From Micavibrio aeruginosavorus_D (GTDB lineage Bacteria > Pseudomonadota > Alphaproteobacteria > Micavibrionales > Micavibrionaceae): a stretch of DNA of 64,000 bases. Of the stretch, positions 17,340-26,062 are shown piece by piece. Location of the stretch: assembly GCF_051245535.1 (NCBI RefSeq), contig NZ_CP195303.1:1-64000 (forward strand). Direction: 5' to 3'. The notes under the pieces were generated by a model. That model did no database searches. It was given only the letters and a program-made list of their open reading frames with translations, and was not told the DNA's origin. Position 1 is the first letter of the stretch, and each line of letters starts with the position of its first letter. A program made the position numbers and the translations under genes.

Positions 17340-18809
17340 TCACCGCCGCATTGACCCCATGATTCCGCGCATGATTTCGCGGCCGACCTGATTGCCTATT
17401 TGGCGGACGACGGATTTGACGAAGGCTTCGGTTGGGGTTTGGCGGGTGGATTTGCGCGAGGCTGATTTCGCGGTTTGGGTTTTCTTTTCTGCCTGTTCGG
17501 TTTTTTGCGTGGCGCGTTTTTGCAGCAATTCGGCGGCGGATTCGCGGTTGATGGTGGTGGCGTATTTGGCGTGCAGGGGGCTGTTTGCAATGCGTTGGGC
17601 GCGCACCGCGTCATCGGCCACGCCGACGCGGGAGAAGGGCGGGCAGATCAGGGTTTTTTGCACGATGGAGGGTTGGCCGCTTTTTTCCAGTGTGGACACC
17701 AACGCTTCGCCCACGCCCAATTCGGTGATGGCATCGGCCACGTTGAAGGCCGGGTTTTCGCGATAGGTTTGGGCGGCCAGTTTAATGTCCTTTTGCTGTT
17801 GCGGGGTGAAGGCGCGCAAAGCGTGTTGCACACGGTTGCCCAACTGGCTCAACACCGCTTCGGGAATATCGGCGGGGTTCTGGGTGACGAAATAAATCCC
17901 CACGCCCTTGGACCGGATCAATTTGACCACCTGTTCAATTTTATCCAGCAGGGATTTGGGCGCGTCATCGAACAACAAATGCGCTTCGTCAAAGAAGAAG
18001 ACCAATTTCGGTTTGTCGGTGTCCCCAACCTCCGGCAAATCCTCAAACAATTCGGACAGCAGCCAGAGCAGGAAGGTCGCGTACAGGCGCGGGGTCTGCA
18101 TCAATTTTTCGGCGTTTAGAATATTGACCATGCCGCGCCCATCCGGCGCAACCGCCATGAAATCGTGCAAGTCGAGCGCAGGTTCACCGAAGAATTTTGC
18201 CCCGCCTTGATCGTCCAATTGCAACAATTTGCGTTGAATGGCCCCGATGCTGGCCTTGCTGACATTGCCGTATTGCAGGGAGAGTTCGCTCGCCTTCTCC
18301 CCCACAAAGACCAGCAGGCTTTGCAGATCTTGCAGATCGAGCAGCAACAACCCTTCGTCATCGGCCAGACGGAAGGCGATGTTCAGCACACCTTCCTGCG
18401 TGTCGTTCAGCTCCAGAATGCGGGCCAGCAACACCGGACCCATTTCCGAGATGGTGGTGCGCAGGGGCAACCCCTTCTCCCCGAAAATATCCCAGAAGGC
18501 GACGGGAAAGGCCTCGGGCCGGAATTGCGCGGTGAAGCCGATTTTTTCGGCGCGCGCGGTCACAAAGTCCGGCATGTCCGAGGGTTGGGCCAGGCCGGAT
18601 AAATCGCCCTTCACGTCCGAGACGAACACGGCCACGCCCGCGCGGGAAAAACTTTCCGCCATGCCCTGCAATGTAACGGTCTTGCCCGTGCCCGTCGCCC
18701 CGGCGATCAGGCCGTGGCGGTTGGCGTATTTCAAACGCAAAACCTCCGGCACGGTGGTGTCGCTGGAACGGGACCCGAGGTAGAGGTCGGCGGTGGACAG
18801 ATCGGTCAT
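17340..18809 (-). CDS. HerA/YjgR-like ATPase (DUF853)
   Basis: 489-residue HerA/FtsK-superfamily P-loop ATPase of the YjgR group. Walker A GATGTGKT is at residues 37-44, followed by VFVSDVKGDLSGLAQ typical of this family, and Walker B LVFFFDEAHLLF. Further family motifs are KGVGIYFVTQNPADIP (sensor/arginine-finger area) and QLGNRVQHALRAFTPQQQK. The C-terminus is a basic, Lys/Thr/Ser-rich stretch ending GIMGSMRR. A diverged copy of this 3' end lies 1.3 kb away beyond the AT-rich insert. The physiological role of YjgR proteins is not settled. Confidence 0.93.
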   Translation of the reverse strand: MTDLSTADLYLGSRSSDTTVPEVLRLKYANRHGLIAGATGTGKTVTLQGMAESFSRAGVAVFVSDVKGDLSGLAQPSDMPDFVTARAEKIGFTAQFRPEAFPVAFWDIFGEKGLPLRTTISEMGPVLLARILELNDTQEGVLNIAFRLADDEGLLLLDLQDLQSLLVFVGEKASELSLQYGNVSKASIGAIQRKLLQLDDQGGAKFFGEPALDLHDFMAVAPDGRGMVNILNAEKLMQTPRLYATFLLWLLSELFEDLPEVGDTDKPKLVFFFDEAHLLFDDAPKSLLDKIEQVVKLIRSKGVGIYFVTQNPADIPEAVLSQLGNRVQHALRAFTPQQQKDIKLAAQTYRENPAFNVADAITELGVGEALVSTLEKSGQPSIVQKTLICPPFSRVGVADDAVRAQRIANSPLHAKYATTINRESAAELLQKRATQKTEQAEKKTQTAKSASRKSTRQTPTEAFVKSVVRQIGNQVGREIMRGIMGSMRR

Positions 18810-18883
18810 GGGGCAAAAACCTTTTTGAAATTGTGCCGTGATTATAGGGGTTTGCGCGTAGCCCCGAAAGGGGTTTTGCCCGG

Positions 18884-18910
18884 TTGTTTGGTGTGCTTTT
18901 CTGCTATAAT
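18884..18910 (+). promoter_or_regulatory. Predicted promoter of slyX-like gene and greB
   Basis: A consensus -10 TATAAT at 18905-18910, extended by TGC, with a weak -35 TTGTTT at 18884-18889 (15-bp spacing). The extended -10 probably carries most of the strength. It lies 36 bp before the coding start. Confidence 0.6.
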
Positions 18911-18946
18911 ACAGGGGTACACGAAATTTAAGGATGGCGCAGGCCC

Positions 18947-19177
18947 ATGGACCCCAAAATCGAGGAATTACAAATCGCCATGGCGCATCAGGATCGGCAG
19001 ATTGCCGATTTGAACGACATGATCACGCGCCAATGGGGCGAAATCGACCGCCTGCGCCGCGATTTGAATATGGCGATGGGGCGGGTCAAGGCGCTGGAAT
19101 CCGCAAGCCCGGATGGCGAGCGCGAGGGCCTCAGTTCAATTGAACAAGCCGCGCTGGACATTCCGCCGCATTATTGA
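18947..19177 (+). CDS. SlyX-family protein
   Basis: 76 residues, mostly one amphipathic coiled coil (IEELQIAMAHQDRQIADLND through RLRRDLNMAMG), with a C-terminal PPHY typical of SlyX. Length matches the family. The biochemical role of SlyX is unknown. Its stop lies 14 bases before the greB ATG and the two probably share one promoter. Confidence 0.85.
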   Translation: MDPKIEELQIAMAHQDRQIADLNDMITRQWGEIDRLRRDLNMAMGRVKALESASPDGEREGLSSIEQAALDIPPHY

Positions 19178-19191
19178 TCAGGACGACGCAA

Positions 19192-19746
19192 ATGAGCAAA
19201 GCCTTCACCAAAGAAACCGACGGTGCGGACGAAGAAGACCGCGATGAAATTGATGCCCTTCCCGCTGGCGTCAAAAACTACATGACGCCCGAGGGCTATG
19301 AAACGCTGACCAGCGAACTGCGTTTCCTGCTGCGCGATGAACGCCCGCGCATCACCGAAATCGTGTCATGGGCCGCGGGCAATGGCGATCGGTCGGAAAA
19401 TGGCGATTATCTGTACAACAAAAAACGCTTGCGCGAAATTGACCGCCGCATTCGTTATTTGACCAAGCGCACCGAAGATGCCGAAGTGGTCGACCCGAAA
19501 AAACAACAGGGCCTCGACCGCGTGTTCTTCGGCGCCACCGTCACCTACGCGCGTGAGGACGGCACGGAACTGACCGTCAAACTGGTCGGCGTGGACGAAG
19601 CGGACATGGCCTGCGGCAAAATCAACTGGCAAAGCCCGGTGGCCCGCGCGTTGATGAAGGGCCAAGTAGGCGACGAAGTCACCGTGCGCACGGATACGGG
19701 GTCCGAGGTGATTGAGATTTTGGAGATTGAATACGTACTGACCTAA
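19192..19746 (+). CDS. greB: Transcription elongation factor GreB
   Basis: 184-residue transcript-cleavage factor that rescues backtracked RNA polymerase. An acidic N-terminal extension (about 1-27) precedes the coiled-coil domain, which carries the catalytic acidic tip around NGDRSENGDYLYNKKRLREID, and the FKBP-like C-terminal domain (INWQSPVARALMKGQVGDEV). The REIDRRIRYLTKR pattern favours GreB over GreA. ATG 19192 has AGGA nine bases upstream; a TTG at 19174 is in frame but less likely. Confidence 0.93.
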   Translation: MSKAFTKETDGADEEDRDEIDALPAGVKNYMTPEGYETLTSELRFLLRDERPRITEIVSWAAGNGDRSENGDYLYNKKRLREIDRRIRYLTKRTEDAEVVDPKKQQGLDRVFFGATVTYAREDGTELTVKLVGVDEADMACGKINWQSPVARALMKGQVGDEVTVRTDTGSEVIEILEIEYVLT

Positions 19747-19750
19747 GCCT

Positions 19751-20986
19751 TTACGGGCGTGGTTCCATGCCCGGCTTTTTATCCTTCGCCATAGTCATCA
19801 CAATATCCTGCGCCGTTTTCGTCCAGAACGGGTGAATGGTTTCGATCACGTAGGCCCAGGCTTCATCGGTGAGTTCGATGTGGCGGTCGCGGGTGGTGGG
19901 GGATTTCAGCATGTCGATTTCGCGCTGGGCCCAGTGCAATGCACCCTTCATCCCGTCAATGTTGGACGTGCCGGGGCCTTGGGCGGCTGTATCATTCATG
20001 CGGTCGCGGATGGCGTCGCGCAGGATTGAAAATTCCTGTGTTGCGGTGGTGGCGATGATTTTACCCCACGGGCTGTCATGGCCGATATTGTCGGCATAAC
20101 CGCGCGGCGAGGCCAGTGCGTTGAAATGGGCATTTTGCAGGGCGTTATAAAGCAGTTTCAGGCCAAAGCCGAACCCCGCCGCATAGGCCATGCTGTGATT
20201 GGGTTGGTCCAGCGTTGCATCATCCATGGCCGTTATGGGGGCGGGTGCCTCGATGGTCTTTTGTGCGGGGGTGGGCGGCGCAAGGACGGCGGGTCCGCCC
20301 TGTAACGGTGGCCAGCACGGTGTCATTTTATCGCGGCGCATGCCGAAACGATCCAGATAATGGCGTTGGTTGCGCAACAGCGTCATGAATATTTCGCTCA
20401 AGGATCGTTTGCGCGGGGCGTCGTTGCCCCCATCCCCGTTCATGCCGTCGTCATAGGCAATATCAACCGGCTTTTTCGTTTTGGCGATGATGCGTTCGTG
20501 GATGCGCATGAACAACGTGTCGGTCAGAAGCGCGTGGTTATAGGCGCAGATCTTGCTGAAATCCACATCCATCAACGGGTTTACGCCGTCGGTGGCATTG
20601 GGGGCCAGTGTGGGGGGCGTGAAAACCTGTTTCGTGTCGATGGTGGCGAGCAGGACGACCATATCCTCCGCCGCTGACAACATGCCGGCATTGTAATCGC
20701 CATCCACAATTGCGCGGTAAGTGGGAATGGATTTTTGTCCAGTCAGGGCATAGACCGATGAACCGGATTCCAGTGCGGCCAGCGCTTCATTCACCGCGCG
20801 CATATGCATTTTGGTCAGGCGGCGGCAAATCTGGATCAGCGGGCTTAACACATCCTGCTTCGCGCCGGGGCCGGTGAAATCAACAACGGCGGTCGATGCG
20901 ACCTCGCCAATATCAATGTCAAACAAAACGCGGATTTGCAAAAACCCATCGCGGCGGCCGGATTCAAAATCGGTCGGAGGAATCAT
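19751..20986 (-). CDS. Hypothetical protein
   Basis: 411 residues, convergent with greB (four bases between stops). No signal peptide or clear membrane helix. The middle (about 235-275) is a Pro/Ala-rich linker separating an N-terminal and a C-terminal helical half. The start DFESGRRDGFLQIRVLFDID and the YAAGFGFGLKLLYNALQN helix are the most conserved-looking parts. I do not recognise a family and no neighbour hints at function. Confidence 0.75.
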   Translation of the reverse strand: MIPPTDFESGRRDGFLQIRVLFDIDIGEVASTAVVDFTGPGAKQDVLSPLIQICRRLTKMHMRAVNEALAALESGSSVYALTGQKSIPTYRAIVDGDYNAGMLSAAEDMVVLLATIDTKQVFTPPTLAPNATDGVNPLMDVDFSKICAYNHALLTDTLFMRIHERIIAKTKKPVDIAYDDGMNGDGGNDAPRKRSLSEIFMTLLRNQRHYLDRFGMRRDKMTPCWPPLQGGPAVLAPPTPAQKTIEAPAPITAMDDATLDQPNHSMAYAAGFGFGLKLLYNALQNAHFNALASPRGYADNIGHDSPWGKIIATTATQEFSILRDAIRDRMNDTAAQGPGTSNIDGMKGALHWAQREIDMLKSPTTRDRHIELTDEAWAYVIETIHPFWTKTAQDIVMTMAKDKKPGMEPRP

Positions 20987-21098
20987 TGTGAAAGCGTATC
21001 CCTGTTATCTTTTTTAAATATTATGCAGGGAAGCCTAGCGCAGGGATGCGGGGGCGTAAACCGTGAATTGTGGTGTTGCGGTGCGAAACGCGCGAGGT

Positions 21099-21500
21099 TT
21101 ATACGCGTTTATCAAACGCATCCAGCAATTCATCCATCATGTCGGATGCGGTCTGGATGGTTTTGATGTTGGCCTTGTAGGTGGTTTCGGCCAGGCTCAG
21201 ATTCACGGCCTCTTCGGCCAGGTCGACATTCGGCGCGCCGATCACGCCTTCGCTGTTGGCGAACGGGGAATCCGGGGCGTAGGACGGAACGAAAGGTGGA
21301 TTTTTCGGGATGGCCGTGGCGGATGTACCGCCATCCTCGCTCGCTTCCTGCTGAACCGTCTGGGCGGTGTAGGGGGCGGGGCCGTTTCCGCCCTTAACTG
21401 CGCCGCCGCTGGTCATATTGGCGATATTGTTCGCGGCCGTGTTCACCCGTGTGGATGCGGCATTTAATCCGGATAACGCGATCTGTATGGCCTTAATCAT
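21099..21500 (-). CDS. FlgC-like flagellar basal-body rod protein, orphan
   Basis: 133 residues. The N-terminus ALSGLNAASTRVNTAANNIAN matches the flagellar rod/hook signature (SGL-x-A-x3-R-x4-A-x-NIAN). The C-terminus VDLAEEAVNLSLAETTYKAN, followed by IKTIQTASDMMDELLD, is the matching C-terminal helix of FlgB/FlgC/FlgG proteins. Length fits FlgC. There are no other flagellar genes nearby, so it may be an extra rod subunit or an adapted paralogue. As in other rod proteins, there is no signal peptide. Confidence 0.85.
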   Translation of the reverse strand: MIKAIQIALSGLNAASTRVNTAANNIANMTSGGAVKGGNGPAPYTAQTVQQEASEDGGTSATAIPKNPPFVPSYAPDSPFANSEGVIGAPNVDLAEEAVNLSLAETTYKANIKTIQTASDMMDELLDAFDKRV

Positions 21501-21602
21501 ATTTTCACTGTACCATAATTACATTAACAAAGGCCTGAATTTTCACGTTTGGGCCGTGTCCGCCCGATCCATTCCTATGATCCTTTTGGGGTTATCAACA
21601 CC

Positions 21603-22082
21603 ATGAAATATATGAATAAAGCCCTGTTTTCCGCCGCGTTCGCCGTGAGCCTTATGATGGCATTGCCGGCGCAGGCCGAACCGAAACCAACCATCTGGGG
21701 CTGGTGGCCGTCCCATTGGGAAAACATGGATTTCGAACCCTATCTGGAAAACGGCAAGGACCCGCACAACACCCAGTGGGATCGCAAAATCTGGCAACCC
21801 GCCGATTGGGTCGCGCAAAAGGGATCAACGCAGGATTTGCTGAAGGGATTTTATTCCGCTGAAATTCTGAGCGACCAATATGTCGATGAAGATGTTCCGG
21901 TGCTGGAAGTTGGCCCGAATTTCTATCATCTGTCCGGTTTCGATAAACGCCGCGTCGCCCGCACGGTGGATGAGGTGTATCAGATTACAGCGTCTAAGCC
22001 GGATGGCATGTTTATGCTGTATGATTGGCGGACGAAGAAAGCGGTGGGCATTTACACCGCGCAGGGATTGCAGATCCAGTAA
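21603..22082 (+). CDS. Secreted hypothetical protein
   Basis: 159 residues with a clear Sec signal peptide (lysine near the start, hydrophobic core FSAAFAVSLMMALP, AQA cleavage site at about residue 25). The mature part is Trp-rich (WGWWPSHWENMDF, IWQPADWV) and ends in GMFMLYDWRTKKAVGIYTAQ. No cysteine pair and no recognised domain. It is followed by a hairpin that could end the transcript. Function unknown; periplasmic location inferred. Confidence 0.8.
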   Translation: MKYMNKALFSAAFAVSLMMALPAQAEPKPTIWGWWPSHWENMDFEPYLENGKDPHNTQWDRKIWQPADWVAQKGSTQDLLKGFYSAEILSDQYVDEDVPVLEVGPNFYHLSGFDKRRVARTVDEVYQITASKPDGMFMLYDWRTKKAVGIYTAQGLQIQ

Positions 22083-22090
22083 CAGAATTT

Positions 22091-22196
22091 TGTCATCCCC
22101 GCCTTGTGCGGGGATCCGGAAAAAATATGAGTGCAAGGCGAAAGCCTTGCGCTTTATTTTATTGAACCAGACCCCCGCACAAGGCGGGGGTGACGA
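22091..22196. repeat. Nested inverted repeat (GTCATCCCCGC-type intergenic element)
   Basis: Outer arms at about 22092-22116 and 22170-22195 are near-perfect inverted copies of GTCAYCCCCGCCTTGTGCGGGG. Between them is a hairpin GCAAGGC-GAAA-GCCTTGC (22133-22150) followed by T-rich sequence. The GTCATCCCCGC arm is a motif seen repeatedly between genes in many proteobacteria. It fills the gap between the secreted orphan and osmC and may also end transcription. Confidence 0.85.
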
Positions 22197-22214
22197 TGGA
22201 TGGGCGTGAAGGGG

Positions 22215-22631
22215 TTATGGGGTCACATCGGTGGTTTCAATGATGACCTGTGAACTGAGCGTGCGATGCACGGGGCATTTATTCGCAATCTCGATCAGTT
22301 TTTCACGATCGCCGCGTGTCAAAGCCGGGCCGTGCAGAACGATTTCGCGGGTAAAACGATCGCGCTTTTCGCCGTCCACTTCAACTTTTTCATGCGTCAA
22401 TTCAACATCAACACCGGTCAGGGGCAGGCCCTTCATATCCGCATACATGCGCAACGTCATGGATGTGCATGCGCCCAGTCCCGCCATCAAAAACCCATAC
22501 GGATCGGGGCCGCGATCATTCCCGCCCGCATTGCGGTCTTCATCGGCGACCAAGCGGTGCGGGCCGCATTCAATCGCTTGAACGTAGCGGCCTTCGCCGG
22601 TGGAATGGACGGTAACGGGGCGTGTGCTCAT
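22215..22631 (-). CDS. OsmC-family peroxide/disulfide reductase-like protein
   Basis: 138-residue OsmC/Ohr-fold protein. The two conserved cysteines are in GACTSMTLRMYA and ANKCPVHRTL. GPDPYGFLMAGLGAC matches the start of the central helix. It likely reduces organic peroxides using a thiol donor in the cytoplasm. The stop of the upstream lipoprotein gene (22637) lies just past this start (22631, minus strand), so the two are probably co-transcribed. Confidence 0.92.
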   Translation of the reverse strand: MSTRPVTVHSTGEGRYVQAIECGPHRLVADEDRNAGGNDRGPDPYGFLMAGLGACTSMTLRMYADMKGLPLTGVDVELTHEKVEVDGEKRDRFTREIVLHGPALTRGDREKLIEIANKCPVHRTLSSQVIIETTDVTP

Positions 22632-22636
22632 GATGC

Positions 22637-23059
22637 TTAGTACATCGCTTTGCGGATGGCGTCGGTCAGTTTCACGAAATCGTCGAACGATCCCTGAATC
22701 TGGTTGCCGGATTTGCCGTAGATTTGATCATTCACGCGCACCTGATAAATCGATGCGGTGTGGTTGGTGTTCATGAAACCGAAATTTTCTTCGAAAATAC
22801 ATTCATATGTCGCTTCCTGTTCCAGATACCCGTCCATGGTCACGGCGGTGATGGCGACGTGGCGTGTGTTCGGGCCTTCCGGTGAGGCGGAGAATGTCGA
22901 TTTGCGCACCTCGCCCAGCGTTGTTCCTTCCGGCAACAGTGAGGCCACGCCCGCCGCGCATCCCTTGGCCAGCGTCGCATCGGCCTGGTCCCGGTTGACG
23001 CAGCCCGTCAGGGTCAGGGCGCAGGCGGTCAAAAACATAAAGCGAAGAGCTGTTTTCAT
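22637..23059 (-). CDS. Hypothetical lipoprotein
   Basis: 140 residues with a lipoprotein signal peptide: MKTALRFMFLTACALTLTGC, lipobox LTGC, predicted acylated Cys20. The mature domain is about 120 residues with two more cysteines (KGCAAG, YECIFEE), possibly a disulfide. No family recognised. It precedes the osmC-like gene with a five-base gap. Confidence 0.8.
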   Translation of the reverse strand: MKTALRFMFLTACALTLTGCVNRDQADATLAKGCAAGVASLLPEGTTLGEVRKSTFSASPEGPNTRHVAITAVTMDGYLEQEATYECIFEENFGFMNTNHTASIYQVRVNDQIYGKSGNQIQGSFDDFVKLTDAIRKAMY

Positions 23060-23159
23060 AATTTAATCCTGATTTTGAAATGAAAAAACGAATCGGTCTG
23101 CGTTAAGTTTAGCGCGGACAGGGGTGTGTGAAAATACGAAGCTGCGGCAGCGCGTGTGT

Positions 23160-24110
23160 TTAAGGCGTGTCCCAGAACGACGCGGGCAAGTGATTGGCGT
23201 CCGGCATATCGAGCCGATGCAAAGCGCGCACCGCGCCGGTGGCGGCGATCTGGTGGCGGAACCATGTGTCCTGCCGCTTCGCATATTGGCGGGTTTCGTT
23301 GATGGATCGTTCAATGGCGATATCGCGCGGCAACCGCCCGCGCATCAATGCGCGCAAGGGGCGGAAGCCTAACGCGTTGGTGATTGGCGCGGTTTCAGCC
23401 ACGGTGCCCGCGTCAATCTGGTCCTGCAACTGCGCAACCTCATCCATCACACCGCGATCCATCATGTGGTGGAAGCGCAAGGCGCAGCGTTCGCGCAGCC
23501 AGTCACGCGGCGGGGTCAGGGCGATGAAATCAAATGTCAAATGCGCGGGCGGCGGTTCCGCCGGGGCGGATTGCCAATCGGCCAGGCTTTTGCCCGTGGC
23601 CTCGATCACTTCCCATGCGCGGGTGATGCGTTGCGTGTCATTCATGTGCAGGCGGGCGGCCATCACGGGGTCGCGCCGGGTCAGATCGGCCTGCAATGCG
23701 GCCAGCCCTTCGCTGCGAATAATCATGATGGCACGGTTGCGCACAGCCACCGGAACATCGGGCATGGGGGACATGCCGTCGGTCAGGGCCTTCATATAAA
23801 ATCCGGTGCCACCAACAATGACGGGGGTTTTTCCGTTCAGTGCCGCCTTGGCAATTTCTTCCAGCGCCATTTTGCGCCAGATCTGCGCACTGCAAATCTC
23901 CGATGGGGCCAGCGCGGCATAGAGGTGGTGCGGAATGCCCGCTTGTTCATTGGGGTCGGGTTGTGCGCTCAGGCGGGGCAGGGCGTCGTAGACCTGCATG
24001 GAATCGGCATTGATGACAACGCCGTTTAATTTTTGCGCAAGCGCAACGGCCAGCGCTGATTTACCGCTGGCCGTGGGTCCGCCGATAATGACGATGCGTT
24101 GTTTACTCAA
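23160..24110 (-). CDS. miaA: tRNA dimethylallyltransferase MiaA
   Basis: 316-residue enzyme adding a dimethylallyl group to A37 of tRNAs that read UNN codons. P-loop GGPTASGKS at about residues 10-18 and the family motif NADSMQVYDALP follow, then GGTGFYMKAL and the C-terminal YAKRQDTWFR. The start is a TTG at 24110 that overlaps the degP stop (TTGAGTAA, 8 bp), because conservation begins at SKQRIVIIGGP; the longer reading frame upstream is just the antisense of degP's end in another frame and is basic and non-conserved. The overlap suggests translational coupling. Confidence 0.95.
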   Translation of the reverse strand: MSKQRIVIIGGPTASGKSALAVALAQKLNGVVINADSMQVYDALPRLSAQPDPNEQAGIPHHLYAALAPSEICSAQIWRKMALEEIAKAALNGKTPVIVGGTGFYMKALTDGMSPMPDVPVAVRNRAIMIIRSEGLAALQADLTRRDPVMAARLHMNDTQRITRAWEVIEATGKSLADWQSAPAEPPPAHLTFDFIALTPPRDWLRERCALRFHHMMDRGVMDEVAQLQDQIDAGTVAETAPITNALGFRPLRALMRGRLPRDIAIERSINETRQYAKRQDTWFRHQIAATGAVRALHRLDMPDANHLPASFWDTP

Positions 24111-25737
24111 CGGGCGTCTCGTCCTTCTCAGTGTCGGTCGTTTCCTCGACCGGAGCGTCCTGTTTCGGGGCCTTCTCGACGCGGTCTTTCTTCTTGTCGG
24201 TGGCGGTTGGCTTGCGGTCCAGATCCAGCGCCTCGAAACGCGTATTGCCCTCACGGCTGATCAGCAGAAGGATTTTCTTCCGTTTGCTGTCAATCGCGGC
24301 TTGGATCAGTTCAGCCGCATCGCGGGCATCGCTGACCGGCTGTTGGTTGATTTCGATGACAACGTCACCAACCATGAAGCCTTTTTCCGCCGCTTCGGAC
24401 CCGCGTTTGACGTTGCTGATCATCACGCCGGTCACATCGCTCGGGATATTGAATTCCGTGCGATTTTCACTGCTGATGGCGGAGAAGCTGAGGCCGACGG
24501 AATCAACGGCGACGCCCGATCCCTTTTTCTCCGGCGTTTCAAGGCTCTGTTCATCGGAGAGCAGGCCGGTTTCCTCGGCCTTCTCCAATTCACCAACCAT
24601 CACGTTGGTCTTGTTCATTTTGCCTTCGCGCCAGAATTCAACTTCGACATCTTTGCCAATGTCCGTTTCGGCGACGATGCGGGGCAGGCCGCGCATAGCG
24701 GTGACATCCTTGCCATCGAATTTCAGGATGACGTCACCTTGTTTCAATCCGGCTTTTTCCGCCGGGCCGGTCGGGGTTAGGCTGGCGACCAAGGCACCGC
24801 CCGTTTTGTCCAGACCCAGGCTTTCGGCAATGTCTTCGGTCACTTCCTGAATGCGCACACCCATCCAGCCACGGCGTGTTTTGCCGTATTTGGCCAGTTG
24901 GTCAATCACCGGGCCGGCCAGGTTTGACGGAATGGCAAAGCCAATGCCGATGGACCCGCCTGTCGGGGAATAGATGGCGGTGTTAATGCCGATCACTTCG
25001 CCGTTCAAATTGAACATCGGGCCGCCGGAATTGCCGCGGTTGATGGATGCGTCGGTTTGAATGTAATCATCATACGGGCCCGATTGAATGTCGCGGGCGC
25101 GGGCGGAGATAATGCCCGTGGTCACCGTGCCACCCAGGCCAAACGGGTTGCCGATGGCGATGATCCAATCACCCACGCGCATTTGTCCGCTGTCGCCGAA
25201 TTTCACAGCGGTCAGTTTCTTGGTCGTGGTGACTTTCAGCAAGGCCAGATCGGTTTTCTCGTCCTTGCCCAACACTTCGGCGGGCATGGTTGTGTCGTCA
25301 TGCAGGGTCACGCGCACTTCGTCCGCGTCCTGAATAACGTGGGCGTTGGTGACGACATAGCCCTTTTCCGCATCAACGATAAAGCCGGAGCCGAGCGATG
25401 CGGGCGGGGCCATCTGCCCGCCATTCTCACCTTGTTGCTGGCCCATAAATTCTTCGAAGAAATCTTCGAACGGCGATCCCGGCGGGAAGTGCGGCATGTC
25501 GGGCATATCTTCGATGACCTGCACACGCTGGGTCGATGAGATGTTGACGACAGCGGGCAATAAGATCTCGACCTCATCCGCCAGACTGGCCGGGCCGTTG
25601 AAGGTCGGGGTCTTGACGTTGGGGCTGGCCACACTGCCGGGGCCCGTGGCGAAGGCGGGCGTGGACAAGGCAAGGGCAGTGCCCAGAGCGGTGCCCAGAA
25701 CGGTGTAAAGAACGGCAAGACGAAGCGTCGTACGCAT
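24103..25737 (-). CDS. degP: Periplasmic serine endoprotease DegP/HtrA-like
   Basis: 544 residues from ATG 25737, which has GAGG six bases upstream (in-frame ATGs at 25743 and 25749 are alternatives). Signal peptide to about residue 30 (AFA). Catalytic triad H133 (VVTNAHVI), D163 (KTDLALLKV) and S237 (NRGNSGGP). Two PDZ domains follow (about 300-390 and 430-510). The C-terminus is a Lys/Glu/Asp-rich tail. It degrades and refolds misfolded envelope proteins. It follows hflK-hflC-DUF2065 in one operon, as in other alphaproteobacteria. Confidence 0.96.
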   Translation of the reverse strand: MRTTLRLAVLYTVLGTALGTALALSTPAFATGPGSVASPNVKTPTFNGPASLADEVEILLPAVVNISSTQRVQVIEDMPDMPHFPPGSPFEDFFEEFMGQQQGENGGQMAPPASLGSGFIVDAEKGYVVTNAHVIQDADEVRVTLHDDTTMPAEVLGKDEKTDLALLKVTTTKKLTAVKFGDSGQMRVGDWIIAIGNPFGLGGTVTTGIISARARDIQSGPYDDYIQTDASINRGNSGGPMFNLNGEVIGINTAIYSPTGGSIGIGFAIPSNLAGPVIDQLAKYGKTRRGWMGVRIQEVTEDIAESLGLDKTGGALVASLTPTGPAEKAGLKQGDVILKFDGKDVTAMRGLPRIVAETDIGKDVEVEFWREGKMNKTNVMVGELEKAEETGLLSDEQSLETPEKKGSGVAVDSVGLSFSAISSENRTEFNIPSDVTGVMISNVKRGSEAAEKGFMVGDVVIEINQQPVSDARDAAELIQAAIDSKRKKILLLISREGNTRFEALDLDRKPTATDKKKDRVEKAPKQDAPVEETTDTEKDETPVE

Positions 25738-25858
25738 GGTCATCCTCATCGAATGGGGTGTCAAAAATCCTGCACTAAAATTAGGCGTTGCCGTGCGGCA
25801 GGTCAATGGCGAGGGTGGGGCGTATAGAGGGCAAGAATGGGGCGGGGCATTGAAGCCC

Positions 25859-26062
25859 CTATCCAATCAGCCCCCGGATTATCCATATCAGGCATAATCC
25901 GCTGATGGCCATAATCGCACCGAACAGGCGCAGGCGCTGGACGGGCAGCATAATGGCCATAGCCATCATGCGCCGGACCATATCGGGAAACAGGGCATAG
26001 ACCAGCCCTTCGATCACAAAGATCAAACAGAATGCGGTCAGGATATAGGCCGCAAATTCCAT
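25859..26062 (-). CDS. DUF2065 (YjeT-like) small membrane protein
   Basis: 67 residues with two hydrophobic helices (AAYILTAFCLIFVIEGLVYALF and LRLFGAIMAISGLCLIWIIR) around PDMVRRMM. It matches the DUF2065/YjeT family, commonly found directly after hflC. Its ATG overlaps the hflC stop by one base (TAATG). Function unknown; link to FtsH-HflKC regulation is by association. Confidence 0.92.
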   Translation of the reverse strand: MEFAAYILTAFCLIFVIEGLVYALFPDMVRRMMAMAIMLPVQRLRLFGAIMAISGLCLIWIIRGLIG

